42,688 bases of DNA from Eubacteriales Family XIII. Incertae Sedis bacterium (GTDB lineage: Bacteria; Bacillota; Clostridia; Peptostreptococcales; Anaerovoracaceae). The notes beneath the pieces were generated by a model that saw only the letters and a program-made list of their open reading frames with translations, ran no database searches and was not told the origin of the DNA. Made by a program: the position numbers and the translations under genes. Below are positions 7,935 through 17,177 of the stretch, in pieces. Each line of letters begins with the position of its first letter. Position 1 is the stretch's first letter. The stretch spans positions 1 to 42,688 of the forward strand of contig JAISAW010000146.1 in assembly GCA_031266515.1 (NCBI GenBank), in the 5' to 3' direction.

Positions 7935-9383
7935 TCATCCGGAAATCATAGACCTGTATAAATCCCCGTACTCCACGGCAGGTTTGCCGAAACTGTTGTC
8001 CACAGACATCGCATTTCTGCGAAGCCCGCGAAAGACTATTTTATCACGATAGACGCCAAGCGCAGTCCTTATCGCAAACATCATATCATGTGCGTTGAGG
8101 CTTCCAAACGCAAATCCCGTGCTGCCATTGTCAAAGCCACCGTAGGGCCTTACAGTATCGACGAGTCCCCCTGTCTTTCGGACTATCGGCAGAGTGCCAT
8201 ACCTCTGGGCGATCATCTGCGAAAGCCCACAGGGTTCAAATTCCGACGGCATCAACAGGAAGTCCGACCCCGCATAGATACGGTGGGCGAGCGCTTCGTC
8301 ATAGCCGATCCACACTCCCGCCTTGCCCGGGTATTTGCCCGCGATATAGTTGAAAAAATCCTGGTATTCAGTGTCTCCGCTCCCCAACAGGACAAATCTC
8401 ATATCGAGGCTTTCGTCGCAGAGCAGCTCTTCGAGGGCGTACTTCACGAGGTCGAAGCCCTTCTGTGCGGTCAGACGGGAGACCATGCAGACGATGGGCG
8501 CATTTCTATCCCCTGTCAGCGAAAACTCCTTTCGCAGTGCATCCTTGCAAATCCGCTTGCCTCTCAAGTCAGTATCGGAAAAATTTGCCGCGAGGATTTC
8601 CTCGTGCTCCGGGTCAAAGTCGTCGGTGTCGATGCCGTTCAGTATCCCCCGCAAGTCACTTCTACGCGCCGACAATATGCGTTCCATCCCAAGGCCGTAC
8701 CAACCGTAAAGCAGCTCATTCGCGTAGTTCGGGCTTACTGTCGTGATCTTTTCGGAAAACGAAAGAGCTGCTTTCATCATATTCGCAGCGCCATCCTGCT
8801 CGATGTACAGCGGTGAATAATACCGGTCAGGGATCGACAGGAAATCGCGCATTAGAGCGAAGTCCATTTTTCCCTGAAAGGCGATATTGTGAATCGTGAA
8901 AAGCGTATGGGGGCCGCCCCCCTCGCGCCAGGCGTACTGCGTTTTCAGAAGCATGGGGACCATCCCCGTATGCCAGTCATTCAGATGCAGCACATCCGGC
9001 TCGAAACCGATCAGGGGCAGAGCCTCGCAAACGGCTTTGCAGAAATACATATACTGCTCGTTTTCCGCATCCCCTCCTTTGTAGACAGGCCCTCCGAAGT
9101 AGTCCTCGTTGTCGATAAAGTACGTCGGCACCCCATCGGATTCCATGTATTGGACGCCGAGGTAGGCTTCCCTCCAGTTCAGCCTGACGGAAGAGACGGC
9201 GAGCGTCTCGATCTCAGGCTGATACCGCGCCTTTATGGCCGAATGCTTGGGGATCATCACGCGCGCATCTATTCCGAGCGCGCGCAAAGCTTTGGGCAGA
9301 GCCCCGAGTACATCGGCAAGCCCGCCTGTCTTGACAAACGGATTTGCCTCCGCTCCAGCCAAAAGTATTTTCATTGATTTCAT
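7935..9383 (-). CDS. glgA: glycogen synthase (ADP-glucose), GT5
   Basis: GlgA elongates alpha-1,4-glucan from ADP-glucose. The N-terminal KTGGLADVLGALPKAL motif binds ADP-glucose. The GT-B C-terminal domain shows VSRLTAQKGFDLV and the catalytic-region block 'PSEFEPCGLSQMIAQRYG' followed by a second KTGGL. Length (482 aa) is typical for bacterial GlgA. It is preceded by a 232-bp gap that contains a 160-bp palindromic element, so expression relative to glgC/glgD could be set there. The ribosome site is modest (GAGAAAAATTT before ATG). Confidence 0.95.
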   Translation of the reverse strand: MKSMKILLAGAEANPFVKTGGLADVLGALPKALRALGIDARVMIPKHSAIKARYQPEIETLAVSSVRLNWREAYLGVQYMESDGVPTYFIDNEDYFGGPVYKGGDAENEQYMYFCKAVCEALPLIGFEPDVLHLNDWHTGMVPMLLKTQYAWREGGGPHTLFTIHNIAFQGKMDFALMRDFLSIPDRYYSPLYIEQDGAANMMKAALSFSEKITTVSPNYANELLYGWYGLGMERILSARRSDLRGILNGIDTDDFDPEHEEILAANFSDTDLRGKRICKDALRKEFSLTGDRNAPIVCMVSRLTAQKGFDLVKYALEELLCDESLDMRFVLLGSGDTEYQDFFNYIAGKYPGKAGVWIGYDEALAHRIYAGSDFLLMPSEFEPCGLSQMIAQRYGTLPIVRKTGGLVDTVRPYGGFDNGSTGFAFGSLNAHDMMFAIRTALGVYRDKIVFRGLRRNAMSVDNSFGKPAVEYGDLYRSMISG

Positions 9384-9427
9384 AAATTTTTCTCATCCGC
9401 CTTGCCGCGGATAGCACACCCTACCTG

Positions 9428-9587
9428 GTACTCCGTTAACTCTAAAACTTGAGTAATCGCCGGTCTTTTTTCCGTAATCCTGCGTTGTCGTCGGTCACCG
9501 AAGCTACGGCTTCGCCTCTCTCCTCCGCCTTGTCTTACGAAAAAAATCCTCGGTGATTACGGACAAGTTTTAGAGTTAACGGAGTAC
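9428..9587. repeat. 160-bp MITE-like palindromic element between glgD and glgA
   Basis: The ends are a perfect 24-bp inverted repeat (9428-9451 and 9564-9587, beginning GTACTCCGTTAAC). Inside, both arms continue with related sequence (GTAATC-CCG followed by a run of T, or A on the other side), so pairing extends to roughly 45 bp per arm with mismatches. The centre (about 9475-9537) has small dyads such as GAAGC/GCTTC. It contains no gene. The form fits a miniature inverted-repeat element; in the glg mRNA it would fold into a very long hairpin. Confidence 0.75.
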
Positions 9588-9615
9588 TGGCAGGTTTTCG
9601 AAATCACCAACGCGC

Positions 9616-10740
9616 CTACACCGTCCCCTGTTTTTTTATCACCATCGGGAACTCCGCATTGCCGATCAGCCTCGTCCCTTTGCGGACGCTCACATTCTTG
9701 TCGAGGATCACGTACTCAAGGTCGGAGCCTTCCCCTATTTCGGTCTCTTTGAACACTATACAGTTCTTCAGGACGACATTCGGCCCCACGTGCACATTAC
9801 GAAACAGCAGGGAATTTTTCACTTCACCCTCAATGATGCAGCCGTTGGCGATCAGGCTGTTTTTGACGACCGAATCTTTCATATACTTGGCGGGGACCGA
9901 ATCCATGACTCTCGTGTATATCCTGTTTTTCGACAAGAATATCTCACGCATGAGATCCTGGTCAAGCAGATCCATATTCACTTTGAAAAAAGAGGCTACG
10001 TCAAACAGAGTGCCTACATAGCCTTCGTGCTCGAAGCCGATGATCCTGAGCCGGTTCAAATTGTTTCTCAGCAAGTCCTTGGTGAATCCGAGTTCGCCTT
10101 TCGCGTAGCTCTCTTCCACCAGCAGGATCAGCAGATCCTTTCGTATGATGTAAGTCCGGAGGTCTCTGGCTTTCAGCCTCGTGTTCCTCGGATTGAATTC
10201 GATCACATTGATCCTGCCGTCCTCGCCGAAATCGAAAAATGTCTCTTCGTATCTGTCCGTATCCCCGTGCCTTCCTACGATATGGTAGAGCGCGGTGATG
10301 TCCGCGCCTGATTCGACATGTCGCCTCATCATATCGTCGAAGGCACCGGTAAACACATAGTCCACACTCGATATGATGCAGTATTCCTGTTTGGCGTGCA
10401 CGATGAAATCCATGCTGCTCTTCAGCGCTTCCACCTCGCCGCGGTAAGTGCCCGTGCTGCCCCTGACGGAGTACGGCGTTATGACTGTGACGCCATCGCT
10501 CTTGCGGGAGAGGTCCCACGACTTGCCACTCCCCAGATGGTTCATAAGCGAACTGTAATTCCTGCTTGCGATGACACCCACATTTCTTATCCCGGAGTTG
10601 ACCATATTTGAAAGCGGGAAATCTATCGCCCTGTATCTGCATCCTATAGGCAGCGCGCCGACAGCCCTCGAATCGACAAGCTCTCTCAAGTTGCGCCTTT
10701 CCACTCCACCGTTTATCAGCCCAAACGCATCACGAATCAT
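9616..10740 (-). CDS. glgD: glucose-1-phosphate adenylyltransferase-like subunit GlgD
   Basis: GlgD is the Firmicutes partner of GlgC. It is a nucleotidyltransferase homologue that activates the catalytic subunit. It keeps [20 protein letters not shown] and '[20 protein letters not shown]', but the N-terminal nucleotide-binding loop is [10 protein letters not shown] in place of the GGxGxRL of GlgC, typical of the regulatory subunit. The C-terminal part is a left-handed beta-helix-like repeat region (about 270-360). Length is 374 aa. Its start overlaps the end of glgC by 11 bp, consistent with coupled translation and a heteromeric complex. Confidence 0.94.
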   Translation of the reverse strand: MIRDAFGLINGGVERRNLRELVDSRAVGALPIGCRYRAIDFPLSNMVNSGIRNVGVIASRNYSSLMNHLGSGKSWDLSRKSDGVTVITPYSVRGSTGTYRGEVEALKSSMDFIVHAKQEYCIISSVDYVFTGAFDDMMRRHVESGADITALYHIVGRHGDTDRYEETFFDFGEDGRINVIEFNPRNTRLKARDLRTYIIRKDLLILLVEESYAKGELGFTKDLLRNNLNRLRIIGFEHEGYVGTLFDVASFFKVNMDLLDQDLMREIFLSKNRIYTRVMDSVPAKYMKDSVVKNSLIANGCIIEGEVKNSLLFRNVHVGPNVVLKNCIVFKETEIGEGSDLEYVILDKNVSVRKGTRLIGNAEFPMVIKKQGTV

Positions 10741-11923
10741 GGCGCACCTCCTCTCCAGCTTCGACCCTGCGGCCTTTTTCGAGCGTCACCGATTTTCCGA
10801 TGGTGGTGATCCTTTTGTCTTCACCCGATTCGTGGTGGGCACCTATCACGCACTCTGCGCCGACGACCACTTCTTCGTCAATGATGCTCATGTTTACCGC
10901 CGCGCCTTCTTCTATCGTCGTATCTTTCATGATGATGCTGTCACGCACGACCGCGCCTTTGCCGACGATGACGCCCGACGACAGCACCGAATGCTCCACT
11001 GTGCCATAGATGCGGCAGCCCTCGCAAATGATGCTGTTGCTGATTTCCGCGCTTTCATCGATGAACTGTGGAGGATCGCTCCAGTTTCTCGAATATATTT
11101 TCCATGGGTCATCGTAAAGGTTCAGCGGCGGGAAGTCCGTGAGCAGCTCCATATTCGCTTCCCACAGGGACTCTACCGTCCCCACGTCTTTCCAGTATCC
11201 ACCGAAGTTGTATGCGTAGATCTTCTCGCCTGCCGCAAGCATCGCCGGGATAATATTTTTTCCGAAATCCCCTTCGCTGTCGGGGTCCTCCACATCTTTT
11301 ATCAAATACTTCCTTATGACATCCCAATTGAACGCGTATACGCCCATCGACGCGAGGGTGCTTTTCGGACGAAGGGGTTTTTCCTCGAACTCGACGATCC
11401 TCATGTCATCGTTGGCGTTCATGATGCCAAAACGCGAAGCCTCTTCCAGCGGGACGGAGATGACGGAAATGGTAGCATCCGCCTCTTTCTCTCTGTGGAA
11501 GTCTATCATCCATTTGTAGTTCATCTTGTATATGTGGTCACCCGACAGTATGACCAAGGTCTCGGGGTCATAGTGGTCAATGAAGTCGATGTTTTGGTAA
11601 ATGGCGTTTGCCGTCCCGCTGTACCATGCGCCGGACTTCTCCTTCACAAATGGCGGCAGCACGAACAGCCCGCCGTCCATAGTGTCCAAATCCCACGCGC
11701 TCCCTGTACTCAGGTAAGTGTTCAGTTCGAGAGGCCTGTATTGCGTGAGCACCCCCACCGTGTCGATATTCGAATGGGTACAATTTGACAACGGGAAATC
11801 AATGATGTGGTATTTCCCTCCGTAAGTCACGGCAGGCTTTGCCCTCGTAGCCGTCAGGACTCCGAGTCTGCTGCCTTGGCCGCCTGCGAGCAACATTGCA
11901 ACCGTGCGCTTCCTTCTCGCCAT
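10730..11923 (-). CDS. glgC: glucose-1-phosphate adenylyltransferase, catalytic subunit
   Basis: GlgC makes ADP-glucose from ATP and glucose-1-phosphate, the committed step of bacterial glycogen synthesis. Visible motifs are the nucleotide loop [34 protein letters not shown], the substrate-site GDHIYKMNY and [10 protein letters not shown], and a C-terminal hexapeptide beta-helix. I favour ATG 11923 ([12 protein letters not shown]), with GAGG six bases upstream; ATG 11935 would add four residues. It follows glgB by 73 bp and overlaps glgD, forming the usual glgBCDA order of clostridia. Confidence 0.95.
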   Translation of the reverse strand: MARRKRTVAMLLAGGQGSRLGVLTATRAKPAVTYGGKYHIIDFPLSNCTHSNIDTVGVLTQYRPLELNTYLSTGSAWDLDTMDGGLFVLPPFVKEKSGAWYSGTANAIYQNIDFIDHYDPETLVILSGDHIYKMNYKWMIDFHREKEADATISVISVPLEEASRFGIMNANDDMRIVEFEEKPLRPKSTLASMGVYAFNWDVIRKYLIKDVEDPDSEGDFGKNIIPAMLAAGEKIYAYNFGGYWKDVGTVESLWEANMELLTDFPPLNLYDDPWKIYSRNWSDPPQFIDESAEISNSIICEGCRIYGTVEHSVLSSGVIVGKGAVVRDSIIMKDTTIEEGAAVNMSIIDEEVVVGAECVIGAHHESGEDKRITTIGKSVTLEKGRRVEAGEEVRHDS

Positions 11924-11996
11924 ATTTTGCCTCATTTCTGCTAAATACCATTCCCGCTTCGGCCGCTTTCCCCCTGAGGATAGGCCGCAGGAATGC

Positions 11997-13907
11997 CTAC
12001 CGCCGTTTTCGCGGAGCCGGTAACACCGTGTAGTCGTAATACAGCGCCGAAAGCGGCGGTATATCCATCTCCGCCGAGTATTTCATGCCGTTTACTTCGT
12101 CGTCAGCCGAATCAATATTTTTGTGCGGGACCGTCTTGCCGCCGCCGCCATACTTTTCCTCATCGCTGCTAAGCAGCAATTTCAGACGTCCGCCCGCAGG
12201 CAGGGCGACTTTGTACCCCTTCGCTTCAAGCGGCAGGAAATTGAAAACACAGACGACCCGTTTTTCCCCGAAGCGGCGTTCGAACGCGAACACGCTGTTA
12301 CTGCTGTCATCTACGTTCAGCCAGCAAAACCCCTCCCATGAGAAATCGTCGCCGTACAGAGCAGGCCTCGACCTGTACAGCCAAAGCAAATCCCTGACAA
12401 AGAGCTTCAGTCCCGCATGCGAGTCGTACTCAAGAAGCTGCCAATCGAGCGGCTTTTCGTAGTCCCATTCGATGAACTGGGCAAATTCATCCCCCATGAA
12501 AAGCAGTTTTTTCCCAGGGTGCGCGTACATGAACGAATAGAGTGTGCGCAACGAAGCGAATTTTTCTTCATAGCTTCCGTACATCTTCTCGATCAGGGAA
12601 TGCTTCCCGTGCACCACCTCATCATGCGAGTAAGCGAGGATGAAATTTTCGCTGAAGGCATAGCTCATTGAGAAAGTCATCTTGTCGTGGGCACCTGCGC
12701 GGAAGTACGGGTCGATACCCATGTATTCCAGGGTGTCGTGCATAAACCCCAGGTTCCATTTGAAAGTGAAGCCGAGCCCTCCGTCGTAAGGCGGCCTTGT
12801 CACCAGCGGGAAAACAGTGGACTCCTCCGCTATCGTCATCATCCCGGGCCTCCCCGCGAGAAGCTCCGTATTCATGGCCTTCATGAAATCGATCGCTTCG
12901 TAGTCTATATTGCCGCCGTCCTTGTTTTTGACAAAATCCCCGGAGCGGCCGTAGTCGAGGTATATCACTGAACTGACCGCATCGACCCTGATCCCGTCCA
13001 CGTGGTAGACGTCGGTGAGCAGGCTCGCGGACGAAAGCAAGAAGCTCCTTACTTCCGGGCGGTTGTAGTTGAAAATATGGGTCCCCCATTGCGGGTGCTC
13101 CCTCCGGAGAGGGTTCTCGTGCTCATACAGCCAGCTTCCGTCAAACTTCGCCAACCCGTGGGCGTCTTTCGGAAAGTGCGCGGGCACCCAGTCCACTATG
13201 ACGCCGATCCCGTTCAGGTGCATGGTGTCGACGAAGTACATGAAGTCCTGTGGTACGCCATACCTCGACGTCACCGCATAGAACCCTGTCACCTGATAGC
13301 CCCACGACCCTCCGAAGGGGTGCTCGCTTATGGGCATCAGCTCCACGTGCGTGAAGCCCATCTCTTTCACATAAGCGGCAAGCTCATCCGCAAGCTCCCT
13401 GTATGTCAAAAATGTGTTTTCGCCTTTTCTCCGCCACGACCCTGTGTGCAGTTCGTATATGGAAACCGGCTCTTTCAGCACATTTTTCTTTTCCCTCGCC
13501 TGGAGGAACTCCCAGTCGCGCCATCTGTAGTCGCCCGTATCCCATACCTTCGAGGCGGTATCGGGCGGGATCTCCGCATAGTATGCGTAAGGGTCGGCTT
13601 TCATATGGGCGCACCCGTCTTCGCCGTGTATGAAGTATTTGTAATTGTCGCCCTTTTTCGCGCTGACGCCGTCCACCACCCACAGGCCACGGTATCGCCC
13701 CATCGGGCATGCGGTTTCTTCCCAATCGTTGAAATCACCCACGAGGCCCACAGCCCGGGCATTCGGCGCCCAAAGCACGAATCTCCATTTGCCGCTCTCA
13801 TCGGAGGAGTGGCAACCCAGCAGTTTGTAAGCATCAGCGGATGTCCCCGCATAGAATGCGTCTACGATCCCGTCATCAAGTTTGTATACGTCTGTTTTCC
13901 CAGGCAT
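11997..13907 (-). CDS. glgB: 1,4-alpha-glucan branching enzyme, GH13
   Basis: GlgB introduces alpha-1,6 branches into glycogen. A CBM48-like N-terminal domain ([21 protein letters not shown], about 43-63) is followed by the GH13 barrel starting near [10 protein letters not shown]. Catalytic residues are D309 in [18 protein letters not shown]361 in [11 protein letters not shown], and the Asp in [14 protein letters not shown]. The C-terminal beta domain ends near residue 630. The length of 636 aa is normal for the short-N-terminus type. It starts 8 bp after the antiporter stop codon, so the two are probably co-transcribed. Confidence 0.95.
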   Translation of the reverse strand: MPGKTDVYKLDDGIVDAFYAGTSADAYKLLGCHSSDESGKWRFVLWAPNARAVGLVGDFNDWEETACPMGRYRGLWVVDGVSAKKGDNYKYFIHGEDGCAHMKADPYAYYAEIPPDTASKVWDTGDYRWRDWEFLQAREKKNVLKEPVSIYELHTGSWRRKGENTFLTYRELADELAAYVKEMGFTHVELMPISEHPFGGSWGYQVTGFYAVTSRYGVPQDFMYFVDTMHLNGIGVIVDWVPAHFPKDAHGLAKFDGSWLYEHENPLRREHPQWGTHIFNYNRPEVRSFLLSSASLLTDVYHVDGIRVDAVSSVIYLDYGRSGDFVKNKDGGNIDYEAIDFMKAMNTELLAGRPGMMTIAEESTVFPLVTRPPYDGGLGFTFKWNLGFMHDTLEYMGIDPYFRAGAHDKMTFSMSYAFSENFILAYSHDEVVHGKHSLIEKMYGSYEEKFASLRTLYSFMYAHPGKKLLFMGDEFAQFIEWDYEKPLDWQLLEYDSHAGLKLFVRDLLWLYRSRPALYGDDFSWEGFCWLNVDDSSNSVFAFERRFGEKRVVCVFNFLPLEAKGYKVALPAGGRLKLLLSSDEEKYGGGGKTVPHKNIDSADDEVNGMKYSAEMDIPPLSALYYDYTVLPAPRKRR

Positions 13908-13915
13908 GGCTACTC

Positions 13916-16027
13916 TTAATCCTCTTCACTGCTATTCGGTTTTTTCATCAGCCCTTTTGTACGCATTTTGTTGTCCAGGTTTTTTATCAGCCTTCTCGTA
14001 CGCATCCTGTTGAACCTCGCCCTGTACGCGATCATCTTTATTGACGCATCGCTGTATATCTCTTCGATCGCAAAATTCTCAAGCGTATTTATCTCTTTTC
14101 GTATCTCATCGGCGTCGTTATCGTCGATAAGCCCTGCGGATTGGTACCTGCTCAAATATTTGCGCTCAAGCTCGAAGCTCTTGAGAAGCTCTCTTTCGTA
14201 CTCGCTTCTCAAATGGGCGACATGCTCGGTATCCCCGAATGCGCGCTCCATGATCCTGTTCGTATTGTCGAGCCGCTCTTCGAGCAGCCTTGAAAGGATC
14301 CTTTCATATTCTACTCCGTACCTCGCTTCCATGATGCCTATCACTGCGCTCGTATTTTCCCAGAACATGGTCTGCAGTTTCGACACATCCACTTTCTCTC
14401 CGTAGCTGCGCATTTTTTCGAGCGGGGTCGTCCTGAATTTTTTGACATTGAGCGTGAGTTTCCGCCTGATCCTGTGAAACGGCGACCCTCGCTGCATCTC
14501 ATTGATCATGACCGCCATCTCGCTGTATGCTATGTATTCGACGATGCTGACGTCGCCATTTTTCAATTGGCGGTCAGACATCTTTTTTTCCTCCTCGAAA
14601 AACTCCTCCCTCATCTTGATATAGCGGGTCTTTTCCTCGGCGCGTGTTTCCGCGTCCTCCATCGACCTGATGCGCTTCTTTATATTTATGATCACGGACT
14701 CCGCGCTTATATCTTCGCTCATCTCCATCTCTTCCACCACGTCGTGGAGAATGGACGAGTGTATCTGGACTTTTTCGTCCGTCTTCTGAGCCGGCTTCGC
14801 TATGAGCGGCAGCGCGATCGACGAGATGATGAGCGAATACAGGATCGAAAAGGCCGTAATCAAAAGAAGGATATCCCTTTGAATGAACACCTCGCCGTCC
14901 GCAAGGAACATCGGCAGCGCGAAAGCCGTCGCAAGGCTCACCGTGCCCTTGACTCCAGACAGGGTCAGGATCATCCAGCTCCTGAACTTCTCTATCCTGC
15001 TCGACTCTTCGTCGGAAAAATCCTGCACCGCGAAAAATGTCCCGACCAGCCTCACCCCGAACAGGACAAGGGTCGTTATCGCCCCGATCCTGGCGGCGTA
15101 GGGGACTGTGTACTGAGGATTGCCCGCTACGCTCATGTATATACTCGGAAGCTGCAGCCCGAGCAGCAGGAAGATGAAGGAATTGAAACTCACATTCACC
15201 ATTTCCCACATGGATTTTTTGAACTGGGCAAACTCAGCTTCAAAGATTTCCAGGTTTCTTACCGAGAATGCCTGTCTCGACCCTGCAGTGACTGCGGCTA
15301 TGATCCCGGAAAAGCCGAGTGCTTCCGCTGCGTAGAAGCAGACGAAGGGCATGAGGATCTCAAGGAGCATAAAGGCTGCGGTATTTCTGATGCCGTACCT
15401 GTTGAGGAATTTCAGGCTTTGGCTCTTCAGGAAGCCGAGGATGAGGCCGACGAGCACACCGCCAAGGCAAAGTGCGATGAACTCAAGGCTGGCGTTGAGA
15501 ACGGAGAAAGCCCCCGTGACCAAAGCGAGCGCGGCAAAGTTGAAGCTGATGACGCCCGTCGCGTCGTTTATCAGCCACTCGCCTTTCAGCGCTGTCATCA
15601 CATCTTTGGGGATGGCGACCCTTCCGGCTACGGCATTGACCGCTATCGCATCAGTGGGGCCGAGTATGGCGCCAAGCGCAAAGCAGGCCGCAAGAGGAAT
15701 GCTCGGATCGAACAGGTTAAGCGCGAAGCCTATCCCGAATACCGTCAGAAACACCAAACCAAACACCAGGAAGACTACGCTCTTCCTGAGCTTCCACAGC
15801 GCGAAGAGATCAGCTTCTTCCGCCTCGCGAAACAGTATGGGCGCTATCAAAATACCCATGAACACCTCTGGCTCCAGATGGATCTCGACGTTGATCGGCG
15901 TCAGTGCGATGGCAACGCCAAGTGCTATCTGGATGATAGGAAGTGGGAGCTTCGGCAACGCGGAGTCAAGCAGATTCGACAGGATGATGGCGCCCAGCAT
16001 GACTATCGTGAATGTCGTTAGTTCCAT
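13916..16027 (-). CDS. Na+/H+ antiporter, CPA1 family, with long cytoplasmic tail
   Basis: A membrane protein of 703 aa. The first 410 or so residues form about 12 hydrophobic segments, with the CPA1 ion-site motifs PTDAIAV (in ALGAILGPTDAIAV) and EWLINDATG. The remaining 290 residues are charged, mostly helical and cytoplasmic, with several R/E-rich stretches. This is a plausible regulatory tail like those of NhaP/YjcE-type exchangers. It exchanges Na+ or K+ for protons and affects pH and sodium balance. The gene is first in the glycogen transcription unit (8 bp before glgB), an unusual partnership. No ribosome-binding site is evident before the ATG. Confidence 0.85.
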   Translation of the reverse strand: MELTTFTIVMLGAIILSNLLDSALPKLPLPIIQIALGVAIALTPINVEIHLEPEVFMGILIAPILFREAEEADLFALWKLRKSVVFLVFGLVFLTVFGIGFALNLFDPSIPLAACFALGAILGPTDAIAVNAVAGRVAIPKDVMTALKGEWLINDATGVISFNFAALALVTGAFSVLNASLEFIALCLGGVLVGLILGFLKSQSLKFLNRYGIRNTAAFMLLEILMPFVCFYAAEALGFSGIIAAVTAGSRQAFSVRNLEIFEAEFAQFKKSMWEMVNVSFNSFIFLLLGLQLPSIYMSVAGNPQYTVPYAARIGAITTLVLFGVRLVGTFFAVQDFSDEESSRIEKFRSWMILTLSGVKGTVSLATAFALPMFLADGEVFIQRDILLLITAFSILYSLIISSIALPLIAKPAQKTDEKVQIHSSILHDVVEEMEMSEDISAESVIINIKKRIRSMEDAETRAEEKTRYIKMREEFFEEEKKMSDRQLKNGDVSIVEYIAYSEMAVMINEMQRGSPFHRIRRKLTLNVKKFRTTPLEKMRSYGEKVDVSKLQTMFWENTSAVIGIMEARYGVEYERILSRLLEERLDNTNRIMERAFGDTEHVAHLRSEYERELLKSFELERKYLSRYQSAGLIDDNDADEIRKEINTLENFAIEEIYSDASIKMIAYRARFNRMRTRRLIKNLDNKMRTKGLMKKPNSSEED

Positions 16028-16038
16028 TCATTTAATAT

Positions 16039-16068
16039 ATCATAATGCGGCGACAAAAACCTTGACAA
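16039..16068 (-). promoter_or_regulatory. candidate promoter for the antiporter-glg operon
   Basis: On the minus strand TTGTCA (16068-16063) and TATGAT (16044-16039) are separated by 18 bp. Transcription would start about five bases before the antiporter ATG, making the message nearly leaderless; this agrees with the lack of a Shine-Dalgarno there. The -35 box overlaps the TTGACA on the other strand that may serve argF. Confidence 0.4.
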
Positions 16069-16093
16069 TCCGATGATTCTTGCAGAATATAAT
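16062..16093 (+). promoter_or_regulatory. candidate argF promoter
   Basis: TTGACA at 16062-16067 is followed by TATAAT at 16088-16093. The 20-bp spacer is longer than ideal; GAATAT at 16085-16090 would give 17. It overlaps the -35 of the divergent antiporter promoter, so the two probably compete for RNA polymerase. A small GGGGC/GCCCC hairpin lies at about 16131-16147 in the leader. Confidence 0.4.
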
Positions 16094-16167
16094 TAGATTG
16101 CAAAGATATTTTTATAATTTTGTGCATCTTGGGGCTGAGGTACGCCCCGTTATGAAAGGTAAAGAAT

Positions 16168-17160
16168 ATGACAATCAATCTGAAGGGTCGGAGTTTTTTA
16201 TCACTGAAGGATTTTAGCGGTGAGGAAATACGCTATCTTCTTGATCTGTCAAAGGATCTCAAAGCCAAAAGGAAGAGAGGCGAGCCCGGGACCTCACTCA
16301 GGGGCAAAAGCATCCTCCTGCTTTTTGAAAAAACTTCGTCGAGGACGAGATGTTCGTTCGAAGTGGCCGCCATCGAAGAAGGGGGCTACGCCACATATAT
16401 AGCCCCGGGCTCTTCGCAGTTCGGGAAAAAGGAGAGCATAGCGGACAGCGCACAGATTTTTGCCAGATACTATCATGGTATCGAATACAGGGGCTACGCC
16501 CAGAAAGTGGTGGAGGATCTTGCAAAATACAGCGGCATCCCTGTGTGGAACGGGCTCACGGACGACGAGCACCCGACACAGATACTCGCCGACCTTCTCA
16601 CAATCGAAGAAAATATCTCCAAGCCTCTTTCGGAAGTAAAGGTGGTCTTTTGCGGGGACATCAGGAACAATATGTCGTATTCGTGGATGTACGGCTGCGC
16701 CAAACTGGGAATGCACTACGTAGCCTACGGGCCGCCGGAGCTTGCGCCGTCACAGCCAGTGCTGGATCAGGCCCGGGAGATCGCAGAGGGCACGGGCGCA
16801 GTCATCGAGTGGGGATCCGACCCCTCGCTGCTCGCCGGTGCCGATGTAGTCTACACAGACGTATGGGCTTCAATGGGCGAAGAGGATCAGATACCGGAGC
16901 GGGCACGTCTTCTGAAGCCGTACAAGGTCACCGAAGAGCTGATGGCGGCGACGGGAAACCCTGACGTGGTCTTCCTGCACTGCCTTCCCGCCTTCCACGA
17001 TTTCGATACGGCGCTTGCCGCCGAACAAAAAGAACTCGGCCACGATATCCGCGAGGTGGACGACAAAGTCTTCAAGAGCAAAGCTTCCAAGGTGTTTGAT
17101 GAAGCCGAAAACCGCCTCCACACGATCAAAGCCATACTGGTGGCGACGCTGGGAGATTAG
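16168..17160 (+). CDS. argF: ornithine carbamoyltransferase
   Basis: It joins carbamoyl phosphate and ornithine to citrulline, in arginine synthesis or, in reverse, in the arginine deiminase pathway. The carbamoyl-phosphate loop appears as SSRTRCSFE (residues 57-65; usually STRTR). HPTQ follows in 'DDEHPTQILADLLTI', and the ornithine-site HCLPAFHD is near residue 270. The length of 330 aa is typical. AAAGG lies eight bases before the ATG. No other arginine gene is in the window, so anabolic argF and catabolic arcB cannot be told apart. Arginine codons are about half AGG/AGA, in contrast with the next gene. Confidence 0.93.
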   Translation: MTINLKGRSFLSLKDFSGEEIRYLLDLSKDLKAKRKRGEPGTSLRGKSILLLFEKTSSRTRCSFEVAAIEEGGYATYIAPGSSQFGKKESIADSAQIFARYYHGIEYRGYAQKVVEDLAKYSGIPVWNGLTDDEHPTQILADLLTIEENISKPLSEVKVVFCGDIRNNMSYSWMYGCAKLGMHYVAYGPPELAPSQPVLDQAREIAEGTGAVIEWGSDPSLLAGADVVYTDVWASMGEEDQIPERARLLKPYKVTEELMAATGNPDVVFLHCLPAFHDFDTALAAEQKELGHDIREVDDKVFKSKASKVFDEAENRLHTIKAILVATLGD

Positions 17161-17177
17161 AGAATAAGGGCAGCTGG

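Noticed and set aside
14474-16021. Long plus-strand frame (515 codons) opposite the antiporter
   Set aside because: Highly charged, unrecognisable product antisense to a clear membrane transporter; treated as a shadow.
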